DNA of 64,000 nt from positions 124,001 to 188,000 of the forward strand of contig JAJEKV010000061.1 of the NCBI GenBank assembly GCA_021234155.1, written 5' to 3'. This DNA is from Isoetes taiwanensis (lineage: Eukaryota > Streptophyta > Lycopodiopsida > Isoetales > Isoetaceae). This document shows positions 46,776 to 59,865 of the stretch, piece by piece. Position 1 is the stretch's first letter; every line of letters begins with the position of its first letter. The notes under the pieces were generated by a model. The model made no database searches and had not been told where the DNA came from. It saw only the letters and a list, made by a program, of their open reading frames with translations. Position numbers and translations under genes: made by a program.

Positions 46776-47559
46776 AATTAAGCACTAATTTTCGCCATTG
46801 TTTAATTAACATTTATGACGTGCGGTCTGCTCATAGGATGTTGTTTCTTCATATACTTAAGTTTTGTCATGAGAGCATATTCATACATCGTCAAATTCGA
46901 AAAAGCAGTAGGGCGAACTTTAGTACGTAGACACCTTTTCTATGTTAATTCATTTTTGCAATTGTCAATCGCATGCATATCATCACAATGAATGATAACT
47001 GATTTCAGATGTCAATGGAGTGTTGCAATTGAATACATGAAGATGTCAATGGAGTGTTGCAATTGAATACATGAATACGTCAAATGGGTCTTAATACAGA
47101 GCAACTCGATAGATGAAATGTGTCTTAGCTTGATTTACCTTAGTAGCCGTTGTATAGCTGTTACATGCTCTTTCAATTTTAGTTTTCCAGCCTTCATATA
47201 TGTTCTAAGATGTGTAAAGCAAGTCCAGCAGTGCAGAACCAGGTGGAGAAACATTTATAATGGCAATATAGCTAGTAAAAAAACATATGACTTTCTTTTG
47301 TTTTTAACTATATCATGGCACTTGTAACTTAGTCAAGATGATATGTTATTGAAAACAAAGGTTTTGGATGAGAAAAGGAACCTACCTGCAAAAAAGCAAA
47401 GACAGCTGTGCTGCTAATGCAGGATTAAATATCCAAGTAGCTTCCACAAATATTGCATTGTGGCTTTGTTGCTAACACTAAGATGCCCTAAATCAGTCTG
47501 CATAATTTGGCAGCGACCATTCTCCATCAATTTCGCATAATGTGAAGATCCCAAGGATT
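46776..47559. repeat. Unassigned; one 34-bp tandem duplication
   Basis: GATGTCAATGGAGTGTTGCA ATTGAATACATGA occurs twice in tandem at about 47008-47075. No gene is recognised. Confidence 0.7.
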
Positions 47560-47639
47560 TCATAGCAAAGAGAAAGCTTCATGATGAGGATAATAAGAGA
47601 AATTATGCACCAACTTTTTGTCTATTATCTTCATTGCAC

Positions 47640-47799
47640 TGCTTTCAAGTGCTTGCCTGCATAAGCTTATGTATCCCTTTTCTCTCATAGCCACTGGCCA
47701 TATCACTTTGGCAGGGCAGATTCTCCCCTTTATCTCGTTCACACGAAGATAAATGAAGTTATACAGATCTGAAGGTTCAGTTGCATCGCACCCTATCAC
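47640..47799 (-). pseudogene. Exon-like fragment, unrecognised
   Basis: The minus strand reads DATEPSDLYNFIYLRVNEIK GRICPAKVIWPVAMREKGYI S up to about 47650, ending near an ATGCAG|GCAAGC site that could be a GC-AG donor. It is protein-like, with no family assigned. Confidence 0.3.
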
Positions 47800-48306
47800 A
47801 TGGCAGGCGAGTTATATCAGCGCAGCATTTGTGGATTTGCAGAGAGAACATAGAGAAAAATTGTAAGCTCCAAATGCGAACATGTTAGCCGATCATGCCC
47901 CAACTGCAAACATGGTGCAATTCAAACATGCTTCAAATGCACACACTTGGTAATTGCAAAGATTAAAAGAGGCTAGATCTATCATTATCTCCCTGCGCTA
48001 AACATAGTCAAAGCAGATGCATTTTATATCGGCACAAAAGAGTTCTCCAAGACTGCTCCCAAAAGCATCTAAGGTATCCAGAATAGGGTGTTATACAATG
48101 AAAGCAAGGAAGCAAACTTTAAACATAACCCCAGCCTCAAGGCCATAAAAACTTGACTTAAAATGGGAATCCATGCAAGGTGGTAGAAAGGAAAAGGTTG
48201 CATTAAGGTTTCACGTGTACAATAGGTGTAGGATGTACACAAATTCCTAGTGAATAAAAGGCTCTACTTAATATGCATGTCTAATTAAACTGTATTCATT
48301 TTCAGG

Positions 48307-48412
48307 GATGTTATCAGATGCAAGGGCTGCAGCAGTGGCAGTAGCAATGCTAGAACAAAACGAAAAAATACGACAGGAGGTTGTGTCTATTGCTATGATG
48401 GATTTGTTTTGA
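48307..48412 (+). pseudogene. Small exon-like frame, unrecognised
   Basis: After a TTTTCAG acceptor-like site the plus strand reads MLSDARAAAVAVAMLEQNEK IRQEVVSIAMMDLF and stops. It is an alanine-rich helix-like peptide of 34 residues. Its strand is opposite to the inferred module direction. Confidence 0.25.
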
Positions 48413-49456
48413 GCTACTAAACGTTTTGAATCTTTGTTACGCTACACTATGATCAGCAAAGGAAACATCATGCAAGATTGAAAATACAGGCATATACCTT
48501 TACTTTTGCTCCTATAGATGAAGCCTTTGGACTTAGCAAAATTGATGAGCCTGCAACATAAGCTAGAGCAAAGTACAAAGAAATCTCAAGGGCGGAACAG
48601 GGAGATGCATCAGCTACATCATTATAACCTGGCACACAATGAATCAGATAAATCCGCCATATCCTTTCTCTTAGAGTATAGTACCTGCTTTTGTAATCAA
48701 CTTCTTCATCAATAATCTGTGATGTCCTTTCCTGTTCCGCTTCTCTTCCAAAATGCTAAACTTTCTGCCTGCGATGAGCGTATCATTGGCAGACCATTTT
48801 AAAACATGAATAAAGATACCATAGAGCACAATAGCCAGTCCTGTAATCCGAATCCACTGCATAACCCAGATTTTGCACTGCATGCAGCTCTGTTGCAAAG
48901 CAGAATCCACTTTTGATGCGAACCTTGTAAAATTATATGTAGGAAAGACAGACACCATATGCACTTTTTCATTCTTCTTCTCTATGGCTGTGATAACCTG
49001 ATGCTTTGCCTGCTAAACTCTGTCTCCGATTGATGAATTCGAATAGAAGGAAACGGGTAAAAACAACCTAAGACATGAACAGAGGAGTAAAAAATCTAAA
49101 ACATCCAAACCTGAAGAACCACATCAAGTAGACGCATTTGGCGGCAGGCTTCCTATTCGGCTTTGCGCAAATTGCCCACATCCTTAATCCGAGCTTAAAA
49201 AGGTCATAGAGGTGACCACATCTTTGTTTCTTAGGTTTTACAAATGAGCTAGGAATTGAACCGGCCGTTGGTGCAAATCCACCATGAATAAAAGGCCATT
49301 GCTTATGCTTGGCGCTGCCATAAGGCGTCAATAGCGACTCGCCAGCCCCTCGTTCATTTTGATAACACGGGAAAAAAAATAGAGTGAGGAAACTTCGATG
49401 GTGGATCTAATTCTAGGGTTAAATCTTCACGATCTAGGGTCGGGATCTACGTAATA
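48413..49456. other. Stretch with short unassigned frames
   Basis: Minus-strand frames at 48671-48964 and 49068-49331 look partly protein-like (KLGLRMWAICAKPNRKPAAK), but nothing is recognised. The last 80 bases lead into the TA tract. Confidence 0.3.
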
Positions 49457-49629
<173 letters not shown>

Positions 49630-50045
49630 CAATTATATTATGGGTCCTATGGGGGGGTGAAAGTTTGTAGAGATTATTCCTGGCCGTCGATTTTTTGAGG
49701 TGTCGCGACAATGGCCCTTGGATTTGATGGGGGGGCATGCATGGGGCATGCATGGGGCATGCACCCCATCCCTGGGCCGTTGATCGGGCACGTCAGAAAT
49801 CGTGGCCCTTGATTTTAAGGTTAAGGAAGGTGCAAGGAAGTTCTTTGGTAGATTGATCTACCAGTCCATCTACGAGATGGGCCGGTCCAGATGGTGACAC
49901 TTTAATCAACCCCAAGCAGCCCCCTTTATTTGGGGCTTTTGATGTGGCCCGTTAGATCTAGGGATTCAATTGGGGCATTTTATGTAGACCGTCCATCCTT
50001 GAAATTAGGGCATTTTATGTAGACCGTCCATCAGATTTGTAGTCC
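49630..50045 (+). repeat. B-type 5-prime terminus
   Basis: Besides the B blocks it has a triple GGGGCATGCAT tandem (about 49733-49765) and two copies of GGGCATTTTATGTAGACCGT CCATC (about 49973 and 50007). Confidence 0.7.
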
Positions 50046-50109
50046 GATAGTATTTGCGTTCCTTCTCCTTCTCACAAATCTCAGGCAGCAGTCTTCCCTG
50101 ATAAGGCGC

Positions 50110-50275
50110 CTATTGCGCCTATTTTCGCCGATCACAAGTATTTCGTGAAGATCTTGGGCACAAGCATTGCCGGTTGATCCTCTTATCAGGGGCGCTTAAC
50201 TTAGCTTCCAAGCGCGGTGACAGCATTATCCTTATTCATGTTTTGGGTTCTGATCCAGCATTGGGTATGCATCAT
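50110..50275 (+). pseudogene. USP-like domain N-terminal fragment
   Basis: Plus-strand fragments read HKYFVKILGTSIAG and, after a frame break, GALNLASKRGDSIILIHVLG SD. The pattern (hydrophobic strand, small-residue loop, then a helix ending AS..GD and a V..LHVL strand) matches the first beta-alpha-beta unit of plant universal-stress-protein domains, which occur alone or ahead of cytoplasmic receptor-like kinases (known). It is short and broken. If it belonged to a USP-kinase gene, the kinase exon at 59298 could be another piece of the same source. Confidence 0.35.
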
Positions 50276-51634
50276 TTACGCTATGATTTAGATACATGTC
50301 CATTTTTTTTCTCAAAAACTGATGATTCGTATATGATTTATACGTGCATAGATTAGAAGGGACAGGAGGAAAAAGATGCAAGGGCGGCCAATCATAGACT
50401 ATTGTATCTATGCAATGGGCTTTGTCATCTCCGACAAGTACATTCGGTTAAACCTTGCCTGTTCCTGATAATGGCTGTGGTTATGGCGACATTGCAGATC
50501 GCCCTTCTCTGTTTTGTGCTTGGAAATGCAGCATTTTGTGCTTCACTTTTCTCAAGCGGTGTTGTGTTGCGTGTATATTATGAAGAAGTTTACACTTGCT
50601 CCAAGCGGACTTCAAGAACCACACTCCTCTTCTCTGAGTTCACGGGCTTTATAACAAATGTAACTATGCATCGTCTGCTGCAACTATGCATTGTTATTTT
50701 ATTAATCTGATCCGATATTTCATTGTTATGGTTAAGCCTGCCATTATCTAAAGTTATCAAAATACTTATTGCATATCTCTGCAGCTTGCTCTGCTTTCAA
50801 TTGGAAGATAGAGGTGGAGTCTGACCAATCTAAGAAAGCTGGATTTAGGCTCCAACCTTATCAGGGGCGCCATCCATGCTTCATCTTCTATGATGGCGCA
50901 CATCCATCGATGAGGGATCAACACGGTTATGCAGCCGGGTATGGCTTGCACTTTCTATTATTGTTTTCTGTTCTCTTGCCACCAAATAAATGATGGCTAT
51001 GGTCTTCTGATATATTTTATGTTTTTGCAGATCTACAGAGATTTTTGCCATTCCTAGCAAAGATACAGATCCTAGATCCTAGGATGGCGCCATTACATTG
51101 CGATTGCTGTTGCAATTTGGTCGTTTTGAGTTTGTCTGATTTGTGGTTTTGAAGTTTTGTAGCAGTTGTATACTTCTCCGCATTTCCAATCCCTCGGTTC
51201 TGCCTCTTCTAGACTCCCAATAGACAATCTTGAATATATCTATATCTGAGATACCCTCAAGATCTAGGTTTCTTCAGTGTTATGCTTCTGAAAAACCTAG
51301 CCTTCATATTCATATCTAGGTTAAAAGCTGCGCTAGTGTTGTTACTTTCAGTCGGAGGTATAAAGATGAGAGGGAAAGGGAGTACGTTTTCTGGATGGTG
51401 TTTTGCTTTGGAAGCTTTTGTTGGGCATGATATTCGCTCCTAGGCTTGAGTCCACCCTAGGGAAATCGACTGTACCTCAGCTCATTATTTTGCCAGATTT
51501 CATAATTTTTTACCCACCCAACGGACATATTCAAACCGCCGGATTCTGGTAAGAAACCTATTTTCATTTCTACATTTTAGCTTCAAACTCACTATACATG
51601 CTCTTTGCCCCAATTTCGTTTTTTCTTGCCTAGG
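50276..51634. other. Stretch with short unassigned frames
   Basis: Plus-strand frames at 50402-50710 and 50769-50993 are hydrophobic or mixed and unrecognised. A CAG acceptor near 50783 and a GG|GTATGG donor near 50939 could bound one exon. Confidence 0.3.
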
Positions 51635-52015
51635 CACGACATTCAGCTGTACACTATACCCCCTTCTACTAGTACTAGATTTGGCAGTGCAAACTATGGG
51701 TCATTTGAAGACGAAGCTCCTTTGTTAGAAGAATTGGGTATTAATCCATCTCAAATTTGGCAAAAGAGTCTTGCTGTTCTTAATCCATTAAGAACAAACC
51801 CAGATCTTCACGAAGATGCTGACTTATCAGGGCCCTTCTTATTTTGTATGGTCTTTGGCATTCTACATGGGAAGCTCAATTTTGGTGTGATTTTAGGGAT
51901 GGGGACTTGTGGCTTCCATAATTACGTATATTGTCTTTAACCTTTTGGCTGGCACAAATGGGCTGTCTAGATCTTTAGATGTTGTAGCCCTGGTAGGCTC
52001 TTGCATGATTCAATG
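51635..52015 (+). pseudogene. YIP1-family membrane protein fragment (YIPF5/plant YIP4-like)
   Basis: The plus strand reads NYGSFEDEAPLLEELGINPS QIWQKSLAVLNPLRTNPDLH EDADLSGPFLF, then GKLNFGVILG, and after a one-base frame change ASIITYIVFNLLAGTNG. This follows the conserved YIP1 pattern (F..EPPLLEELGIN...IW.KT...LNP, DLSGP, G...FG.I.G, then a membrane helix with N(L)(L/M)AG). Known: YIP proteins are Golgi/ER-to-Golgi multi-span proteins that interact with Rab GTPases. Only the cytosolic N-terminal part and the first two membrane segments remain, and they are frameshifted. It probably begins at an exon boundary near the TTGCCTAG at 51626-51633. Confidence 0.75.
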
Positions 52016-55000
52016 ATCATGTTGTTATGAGACTTGCCATTTTATTCCTTCTTATTCTTAATTTACGGTGAATTCATCTCATAAAGCATCTATAGCAGTA
52101 AGTTTGATTCTCACAAGCAGAGGGAAAGATTAAGTCGGGGCATGGAGTTGAGCTCATGGAGTCGAGCTCATGGATTATTCCAACACAATCATGAAAATTG
52201 AGGTACATGCAAGGTCTTCATTATGTGCTCTAGCATCAACCTTGTTTGGAATCTACTAAAACGTTGAAGTTGGATGTTTTTATTCTTAATCAACTACCGA
52301 GGGTGTTGTAGAAGCTAAAGTTGATCAATCTAATGTTACGCTTTAAAAACCAAGATCGAATAGCTTGATGAAAAACGGAAGTCGGAGGTGCCTCAACGTT
52401 GGCTCTCGGTATGATGAGCGAAAATGCGGCTTTACCCATTGTTTGACCATGATCGGTATTTCTTGGAAAATGAGGCAGAAGTTAATTGAACCATAAAGAC
52501 CATCGATGTTTTGAGAAATTGTTGTGTCCACACAACAGTCTCATGCTTTAACTTTTGTGAACCTAAGTCTTCATTGGTGCTACATGACTAAAGACACATG
52601 ATCTGGACTGACCTATAGATTCTCGTGTTCTAGCAAGCCTTTTTGTGTATCATGTCTTGGATATCACCGGTATCTCCATTCTAATTAAGCAACATTTAAT
52701 TCTCCATATGATTTTCAATTTATCGATCATTGTTGGTGCCAGGCTACTCATGTTTCCATGTTTGAGATGAGTATGCTTGGCGAGAATTTAGAAAAATCTT
52801 TTGCCATTATATAATATAAAAATTCACTTTATCCTTTATATCCGAGGCATTTTCTGCTTTTGCTACTATGTTAATTCTCACTTTTATTTTGTCGGATAGT
52901 GTACACGCGGGCATGCTTGAGTTTACTTGTCGTGCTTGCCCCCATCTTTGAAAAGCACGTGATACCTTGTGGCATATCCATGTATCATGATATACTCGCT
53001 TTTGCACTCCCCGGTGCTTTTTTAATTGCAAGCAAGTTGAAGCTCGTGCCCTCAAATTAAGATGAAGTTTTGTGATTGATTGGCAACCACGATTTGAAAC
53101 CTTTCGGTCTAAATTGATGGAAGAATATGAACTTTTTCGGTCTCTCGATTTTTAGGGGGTATAAATTCGTCTATAACAAAGTAGTCTTTTCCAAAAGGAG
53201 AACACATTATCCGTGTCTTTGTTTTCATGGTACCGTGGCGATTTTCATATGTGTTTTATGCTTAATCTGCTCTTTGCTAATTGATAAATCACCAGCATTT
53301 GATGTGATCCCTAAATGATTATCATAAATGGGATAAATGTTGAAGCTCAGTCTCTGCTGTAAACGTTCTAATCTTGCTTACATTATTTTGCACTGAGAAT
53401 CACGCTTCCAATTTAGCAAACCTGTATTGCTGCACTTTTGACTTAATATGGCATGTTCAAAGGTATATGGAAAGAAAGTGTGGGCTATGTTTTTCCTACT
53501 GAGTGATTAAGCTAGATAACTGGCAGGGGTTGCCGCTTGTTGTTGGATTAGCAGTGTTGAAACCTGGCTCCTATTAGGTAGGAGCTGCCAATTATGCTGC
53601 AAATGAGTGGTGAGGCTGCTAATGTCCATTGTACTTTGGACTATCCATCAGAATTCCTTTTTTTTCCTTCCCTTTTGTGGGGAGATAGATTAGCATATGT
53701 TGTCTACACGGAAACACTTTTCGTTGTTGCTGCACATGGAGCACAATTTCGAATTTGCTTGTTGCAGCCAGAAATCAACTCAAAAACCTTCCGGATCTGC
53801 TTTATGCAGCCGGAAATTTGCTCCAGAGGTATGATCTATAGCTGGATCCATTTGTTGATAGCTAGGTTAGGCATTTGTTGAAGGCTTTTCCCTTTGATTT
53901 TTATGCGTTAATACAGAAAATTGAATCTGCGCTATGATAAATGACAGACCTTTATGGAAACTAGTTGTTCCGGGTCTGCTAGTAGAACTGGTTGTGGCAT
54001 TATGCAGTTGGGTTGTGCTAGTGATATGTAGATCGAATTTTTCGTTTTATGGCAGGGTTGGGCAGGGGTTTATTTTTCATGGAGGTACTGGTCGATTTTG
54101 CATTACATCAAGATTTCGGAGCTCTTTCTAGAAAGATCGTTTGATTATGACTGTGTTGTTGCAGGTTAATTCGCCGGTTGTTATTGCAGCCTTACAAAAC
54201 TACGGCCAGTTAGGAAATTGCAGTGGCTTTGGTTTTTTGAGAAGCTGGTTATAGAGAGAGAAGGATTCTGGGGACACAAAGCAGTCCGAGCAAACTATAT
54301 TGTAAATTCATTGTGAGAACTGCTTTTGTTCACTTTGCTTCTTCTTTCATTCGTCATTAACTGTGATAATGTTTCTTCTTCTTTGCCGCTTGGGAGAATA
54401 ACTACTCCGACATGTGCAGCATGTATATGTCTCTGTGGTAGATTATTTTGGTCATACGGTGGATCCAATATGCTCATATACACTTCTCGCTCATCTTGAT
54501 GCAACCAAAAAACCGCCAATCTAGAATTGACCGTAACCGTGTTATTTGCATGCAAGATAGCAGCAACTTCTTCCCTAGCAATGGATCCATTCAGTGTCAA
54601 AAATGCGGACTGTATATTCATGTTTTTCATCCTCTTTACTAATCCACAGTATGGATTTATTGTATCTAAGGTTGCTGCTACTCGCATGACCCACGTAAGA
54701 GGTATGTTTTTTCCCGAGGCAATTTTACGTACGCATGCAATTTTACATTATTTGTTCTTTTGTAGCATAGTTGCCACATTCATTGGTGGCATCCCCAACC
54801 ACAGGCTACTCGCTTTTTTGAAGAAAATGAGGCTTCAACCATTGGCCCATTTAAATAGATATTATTTTTCATCTCGTGGCTTAGTCCACATTGACATATG
54901 TACATGTAAGATTGATTGTGCTATTTAATAGCCTCCAGGGTTTTTGCATCTGCCTATAGTTGCTAAAATAGACATATGCATCCAACAAAAACAGTATGGA

Positions 55001-56560
55001 CGATTTTAATCTCTGAAATTGGTCTAGAGTAGGGGATTGTTGTCCATGTTCATTTGCTCCTACATTTGGACCACTGATTTGTTTGACAGATATGAGTTGC
55101 ACCTTAGAAGTTCCATGATGATTTCATCCTAGGTTGATGACTTCATAGGAGGATTTCGATGATTCGCATGGCTTATTTTGTTAAAAAATTACCTAAATAT
55201 CTACACTAGATGGGAGTGGCATCCAAATAATAACACCTATATTTACATGTTACAAGAATTTATTGCGGCGGCATTCGCCGCCGCAGTCAGGTTTGGTTCG
55301 ATAATATCAGGAATCAAGAAATTTAAATGAATGCAAGTGGAATAATTTTGGTTCTAAAATTATTGTAGTATTAAAGGAAATTGGAATGGGGTACATGTTT
55401 ATGGAAGATCTAGCACGATTTCAAACTTGCTATTTTGTCTAATAAAGTCTTGCATTCTGTTAACCAATCAATGGGATTGATTTCTTGAACTGCAATCTTT
55501 TGTCTCTGTCTGTTCATGTGCTCAGTTTGCATGATGAGCAGACGGAATATTCGAGCAGCCCATAGTGGTTGCCATACAACTTCAAATTCTAATAGTGCTC
55601 AAATCCGCAACTTTCTCATGAACTTTTAATTTTTGCTATGCAACTTTTTTATGAATTTCATTTTTTGTACACAGTACAACATTGTCAAATATTCAAAGGT
55701 TGTGTCTCCAATCGATGACCAAAACACACAGTGTCCCAAGGAAATACGCATGAGCCGTAGCTAAGAAAGATTGGTTCTTATTTCAACGTAGCTACCAATA
55801 CACAAATCGACAACTTTCTCATGAACTTTCTATTCCTATACAACTTCTTCATGAATTTCATTTTTAATACACAACATTACTACGTTGTTAGTTTCACAAA
55901 TGTTGATTCCAGCTATTTTTTTGTTTGGGACATCTTTGCAATCTAAAAACTAAATTTTAAAGCTATCCTATGTTTGGGACCTCTCAAACATCAAAAACGA
56001 AGTATTTGGTAGGCCAATTCCAATTGGCAGATTGCACATATGTGAAGTCATGGAAGCTTAACTTAAAAATGAAACATTGAAATAATTTGCTAGCAAGTGA
56101 TCTTGGCACGACATATTACATATTACATATGTTAAGTCAGCCTAGCCGCATTTGTGACAGAGATGGAGACATTTGTGATAGAGATTGAGAACACGTTGTT
56201 ACATTTCTGCAACACATCGTGACATTTCTGATACACATCATTACCAATGCTCATTCTTGCTATAGAAACCAATGCTATTTGATAAGAACAATAGATGCTT
56301 ACCATCCCAGATTAGGGAATCGACACACAGTCAGCATGACAAACTGGATAAAAAGGTAAGGGAAATAATTACCCTGCATACATAAATGGGTGTTGCAATT
56401 TCCAGCATGCAATGCAAGCACCAAAGTATATTTGCCAATAAACTCTGTCTTCAAGTTATTTTTCCTTCTCTACCTATGTTAGGCTAAATAACCAATAATG
56501 GTTTGACTTTGATAAATTTCAATAGCTAAAATTCCTCTTTCAGGGATTAAACTATTAGGA
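52016..56560. other. Long stretch with no recognised gene
   Basis: There are many short frames. The minus-strand 130-codon frame at 54295-54687 and the plus 133-codon frame at 54527-54928 overlap and carry no known motif. A small repeat (GAGTTGAGCTCATGGAGTCG AGCTCATGG) lies at about 52146. An AACTTTCTCATGAACTTT word repeats near 55609 and 55813. Confidence 0.35.
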
Positions 56561-56569
56561 TATCGAATA

Positions 56570-57190
56570 TTAAACTACTGAGGCGATTTGAGGTAAACAA
56601 CGCACGTACATATCCCCACATACCCCATTCCACAAACCCGGTGACCCGGTTCTCACCCACAAAAGCGTACGGTCATTAACGAAAACAGGGACCACGAAAT
56701 TATATGGCCAAACAGCGAGGGATTTTTCGGCCCGAAAAACACGGTCGATCCACGCCCCGCCTCCGATCTTCAATCCGTCGGCCCCTGCCTCAGATCCCCG
56801 CCTTCCGTCGGCTCTGCTGTCCCCTTCTAAAGCCGCCAATATTTTCGGGCGGATAAATCTTGGGGAAAAGCAAAAAGGGACAAAATTTGGGGTCCCTGTT
56901 TTTCGTTGGCAATTTTTGTGACACGAAAATTTCGCCGAAATTTTCATTTGGCGTGGGCGGGCCACCCTGGCGACGAAAAAATTTTGCCTTCAAAACACTA
57001 AGATGGGGACCAATCACCTTCCATGCGGTTGAGCCGTGCCTCTCTTTTCCTCTTCGATTCCTTGGCTATGGCGATTCGAGGCATTTTTCAATCCCGGCCG
57101 TTTACGCTTCTATAAAGGCACGTTTGTTTCGAATTTTTTTTTCGGGTTTTATCCCTTCATTCTATCATGTTTGGTAGGAGAATCATAGCA
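56570..57190 (+). promoter_or_regulatory. GC-richer island with palindrome and TATA-like box
   Basis: This is the most GC- and CpG-rich part of its module (CCCGCCTCCGATC, CCGTCGGCC). A 21-base palindrome GAAAATTTCG-C-CGAAATTTTC lies at 56925-56945 and contains the E2F-like core TTTCGCCGAAA. A TATAAAGGC word sits at 57111, about 80 bases before an ATG at 57190. It reads like a plant core promoter plus 5-prime UTR, but no convincing gene follows. Speculative. Confidence 0.25.
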
Positions 57191-59297
57191 TGGGCCGTCT
57201 TTGCCGAGTTGGAGAAGGGTTGATATGGCGGCACTGGCTGTGCCGTTTTGAAGAAAAATGTCGCTCTGGAGGTCGTTCTGGCAAATCTTGTACCTTCAGC
57301 TTATGGCGTTGGATGGAATGTAATATATGGGGGTGTGATTCTGTACATGACTCTCGTGCTTTTGTCGATATGAGTTGAAAAAAAACGATGATCGCTTTGC
57401 AATTTGTTTCTGATTGTTGGATGCAAAGAGGATGTGATTCTGTGCAAATAATGTTCTGCTCGGAATTGTGCTGCCCAGAACAAACGTTCAGGAAAAAAGT
57501 AGGATTAATTTCTTTGCGGGACTGCAGGTTTAGGAAAACATAGTTTACAGACCATACCGACCAAAAGTGAAGCCCTGAACTTCAAGCTTAGAAATGACAA
57601 CTATAACGCTGGATTGAAATACCGAAGTATCGGAAGGAAATCTATGGCGTATCAGATATATCAGAAGGAAAATTTTCACCACCGTCCAGATAAAGATTTA
57701 TCGCCAGGAAGCACTTTTTGTCCCGATTGAACATGGATATAGGACCTACAATCTTCGATAATCTAGTTCAAAACAGGGACGACCAAGTTTAACGATATAA
57801 GGAATAGGAAAATCTGACTCAAAATACCTGAACAGCATCGAATCCCTTACTATCAATCAGCGGCTACAAATGGAAGCTTCGGAGGCTTTCTAGACCCTTC
57901 ACACAGCAGCGGGGAAAAATATGACCTTTTAAAATCTTCTGCCGCAACACAATAACCAACCAAACGCCCTTCCTCTTTTATATTCCGGCAAGAAGATTCC
58001 AGAAATCGCTACGAGCTTCTTGAGCACGCTGGAGTTTTTACAACCTGTTTCTAAAATTGCATGTCGAAGCTTCTAGCAAGTTCTTATAACGGTCGAATCT
58101 TCTGGAAAGCACTAAGATACTTCTAGCATACACTACGTGTCTAGTTCTAAAAGGTGTCATTCTCCCTGAAATTTTAAGAATTACACGTGGACATCTCTTA
58201 TCACAAAACTTTCTATAAAAAATTAGGTACTTTCAAGCTACCCCCTCTCCATATTACAATTATATATTAGAGATAAGATTTACAACCCTACGAAATTTGC
58301 TCCATATGGACTCAATTGAAGTTGTCTAAAAAAGCTCAAATGTGTGAGTTTGACTTCTAAGGAAATTTAATGGGATTTAAGGAAATGGCACATATATATG
58401 ACTTAACATGTAGCCTATTAGGTAATGAATGCTACTCGTTCCGGGCCTATAACATTTTCATTCATCTCGACTGGAAGCTCAATTCCTTCTGGATGATAAA
58501 GATTTCGAACGAGTGTACAACGTGCAGAATAATTTTACAATTTGATAGGAATACTATCGATGGAAAGCTTTGAGACCTCTTTGTAATGCCTCTTTCTAAC
58601 AAACGCATATATAAATGATGAAATGTCGGCTTTTCTATCTATCAAAATTGATATAAAGGAAAGCCTCTTATTGTGCTAGCTTCTCGTAGCAAGTCTTACA
58701 CTAGTCAATTCTCCCTCAGATAGTAATGTATTTCCAGCGGGAATTGTACACTTAATTGATGCTAGAGTGTGTATCCAAAAGGATAAACACAAAAAGAACA
58801 TATCTTTATCGTGTCTCAGATAATCCTCCCTCTACATCATGTGGTGCGATATGGTAATGGCAATGTAAGCCGAGAGAGAACCTAAGAAACCGAAAAGGAA
58901 ATCTAAGGGTAGTTTGAGAGAATGTAGGATGGGGCAATAAAGGTGCTATTAAAAAGAGATTATGTTGTGGTGGCAAGGCTTATTTTTTGCATTATGCATT
59001 GCAATCGTTTTTGAAGCATCCTCATAGGAAAATGAATAGTTGTTGAATATTTCATAATTAGCCTTGCCCACTAGAGTAAGCATGATTTCTCCAATGCAAA
59101 CTTTGACTTCTTGACTTCTAGCAAGTAATTAATGTAATGAAAAAATCAACCACATTCCATGCTAAAATCTTCATGCACCGTTTTACTTTAAATTCATATT
59201 TAACTTGATTCTTTGTCCAGAAGTTTTAATATACAATAGTGAGCTACTGTTACCAGTTCAACGTCATCATTTGCATCCAGCTTTGTGACATACACTG
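57191..59297. other. Stretch with no recognised gene
   Basis: Short frames only. The 62-codon frame starting at 57190 (MGRLCRVGEGLIWRHWLCRF) is Cys/Trp/Gly-rich and unrecognised. Confidence 0.3.
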
Positions 59298-59393
59298 GTT
59301 CTACTAGGCCTTTTTACATATGTTGAGCTAAATAAGGCTACAAACAAATTTCAATCTTATAATGTGATTGGAGAAGGCGCCTTTGGACCATGA
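59298..59393 (+). pseudogene. Receptor-like kinase exon fragment
   Basis: The plus strand reads VLLGLFTYVELNKATNKFQS then YNVIGEGAFGP and stops at TGA (59391). This matches the start of plant RLK/Pelle kinase domains: a (F)(S/T)Y.EL..AT..F stretch followed by the glycine-rich loop (IGEG.FG.V). The loop is cut before its final V and the K-bearing strand (VAVK) is absent. It is a short orphan piece about 475 bases before the A-type end of its module. Confidence 0.65.
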
Positions 59394-59865
59394 TTGAGCT
59401 ATGCGGGTATCTAATGATTTTCTGAACATGAAGGCCTTATAAGATGTTCTCTTTTGGCTAATGTTAGTCCTTTAGCTTTGTACCATTATATTGTTATTTT
59501 TAGGGTGAGAATATCAAAGTGGAGACTGGAGATGAAGGAGCTTAGAATTTTTTTCGAGATCTTTCTTGCTTGAACTTAAGGGGTAAGGGGTAATATGGCA
59601 TGTGGTTGTGCCCCATTGCCAACCAACCTCTCAGTGAATAACTATGTCTGATACGTTTGTTAATAACTATCAAAGATAGCATAGAGATAGCATTGACAAT
59701 GGTGTGCATATTATGAGGACATAGTGCAGCTCAATTAAATTCGATTTGACTTCTTCTAATTTAATTTTTAACACTCGACTTTAGACCTTGATTTATTTAA
59801 GCTTGGATTTTGTTCCCAGATGTTCATGAACCATAGTTCGTAGACCCATTGATAGTACAAAGACT

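Larger units (their letters stand above)
44464..49456 (-). mobile_element. Candidate TA-bounded module with C end
   Basis: The left end is C type, near-identical to 42925. The right end (GATCTAGGGTCGGGATCTAC GTAATAA) is not clearly B type. It contains a minus-strand copia RT relic and several exon-like segments. Direction is inferred from the C end only. Confidence 0.35.
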
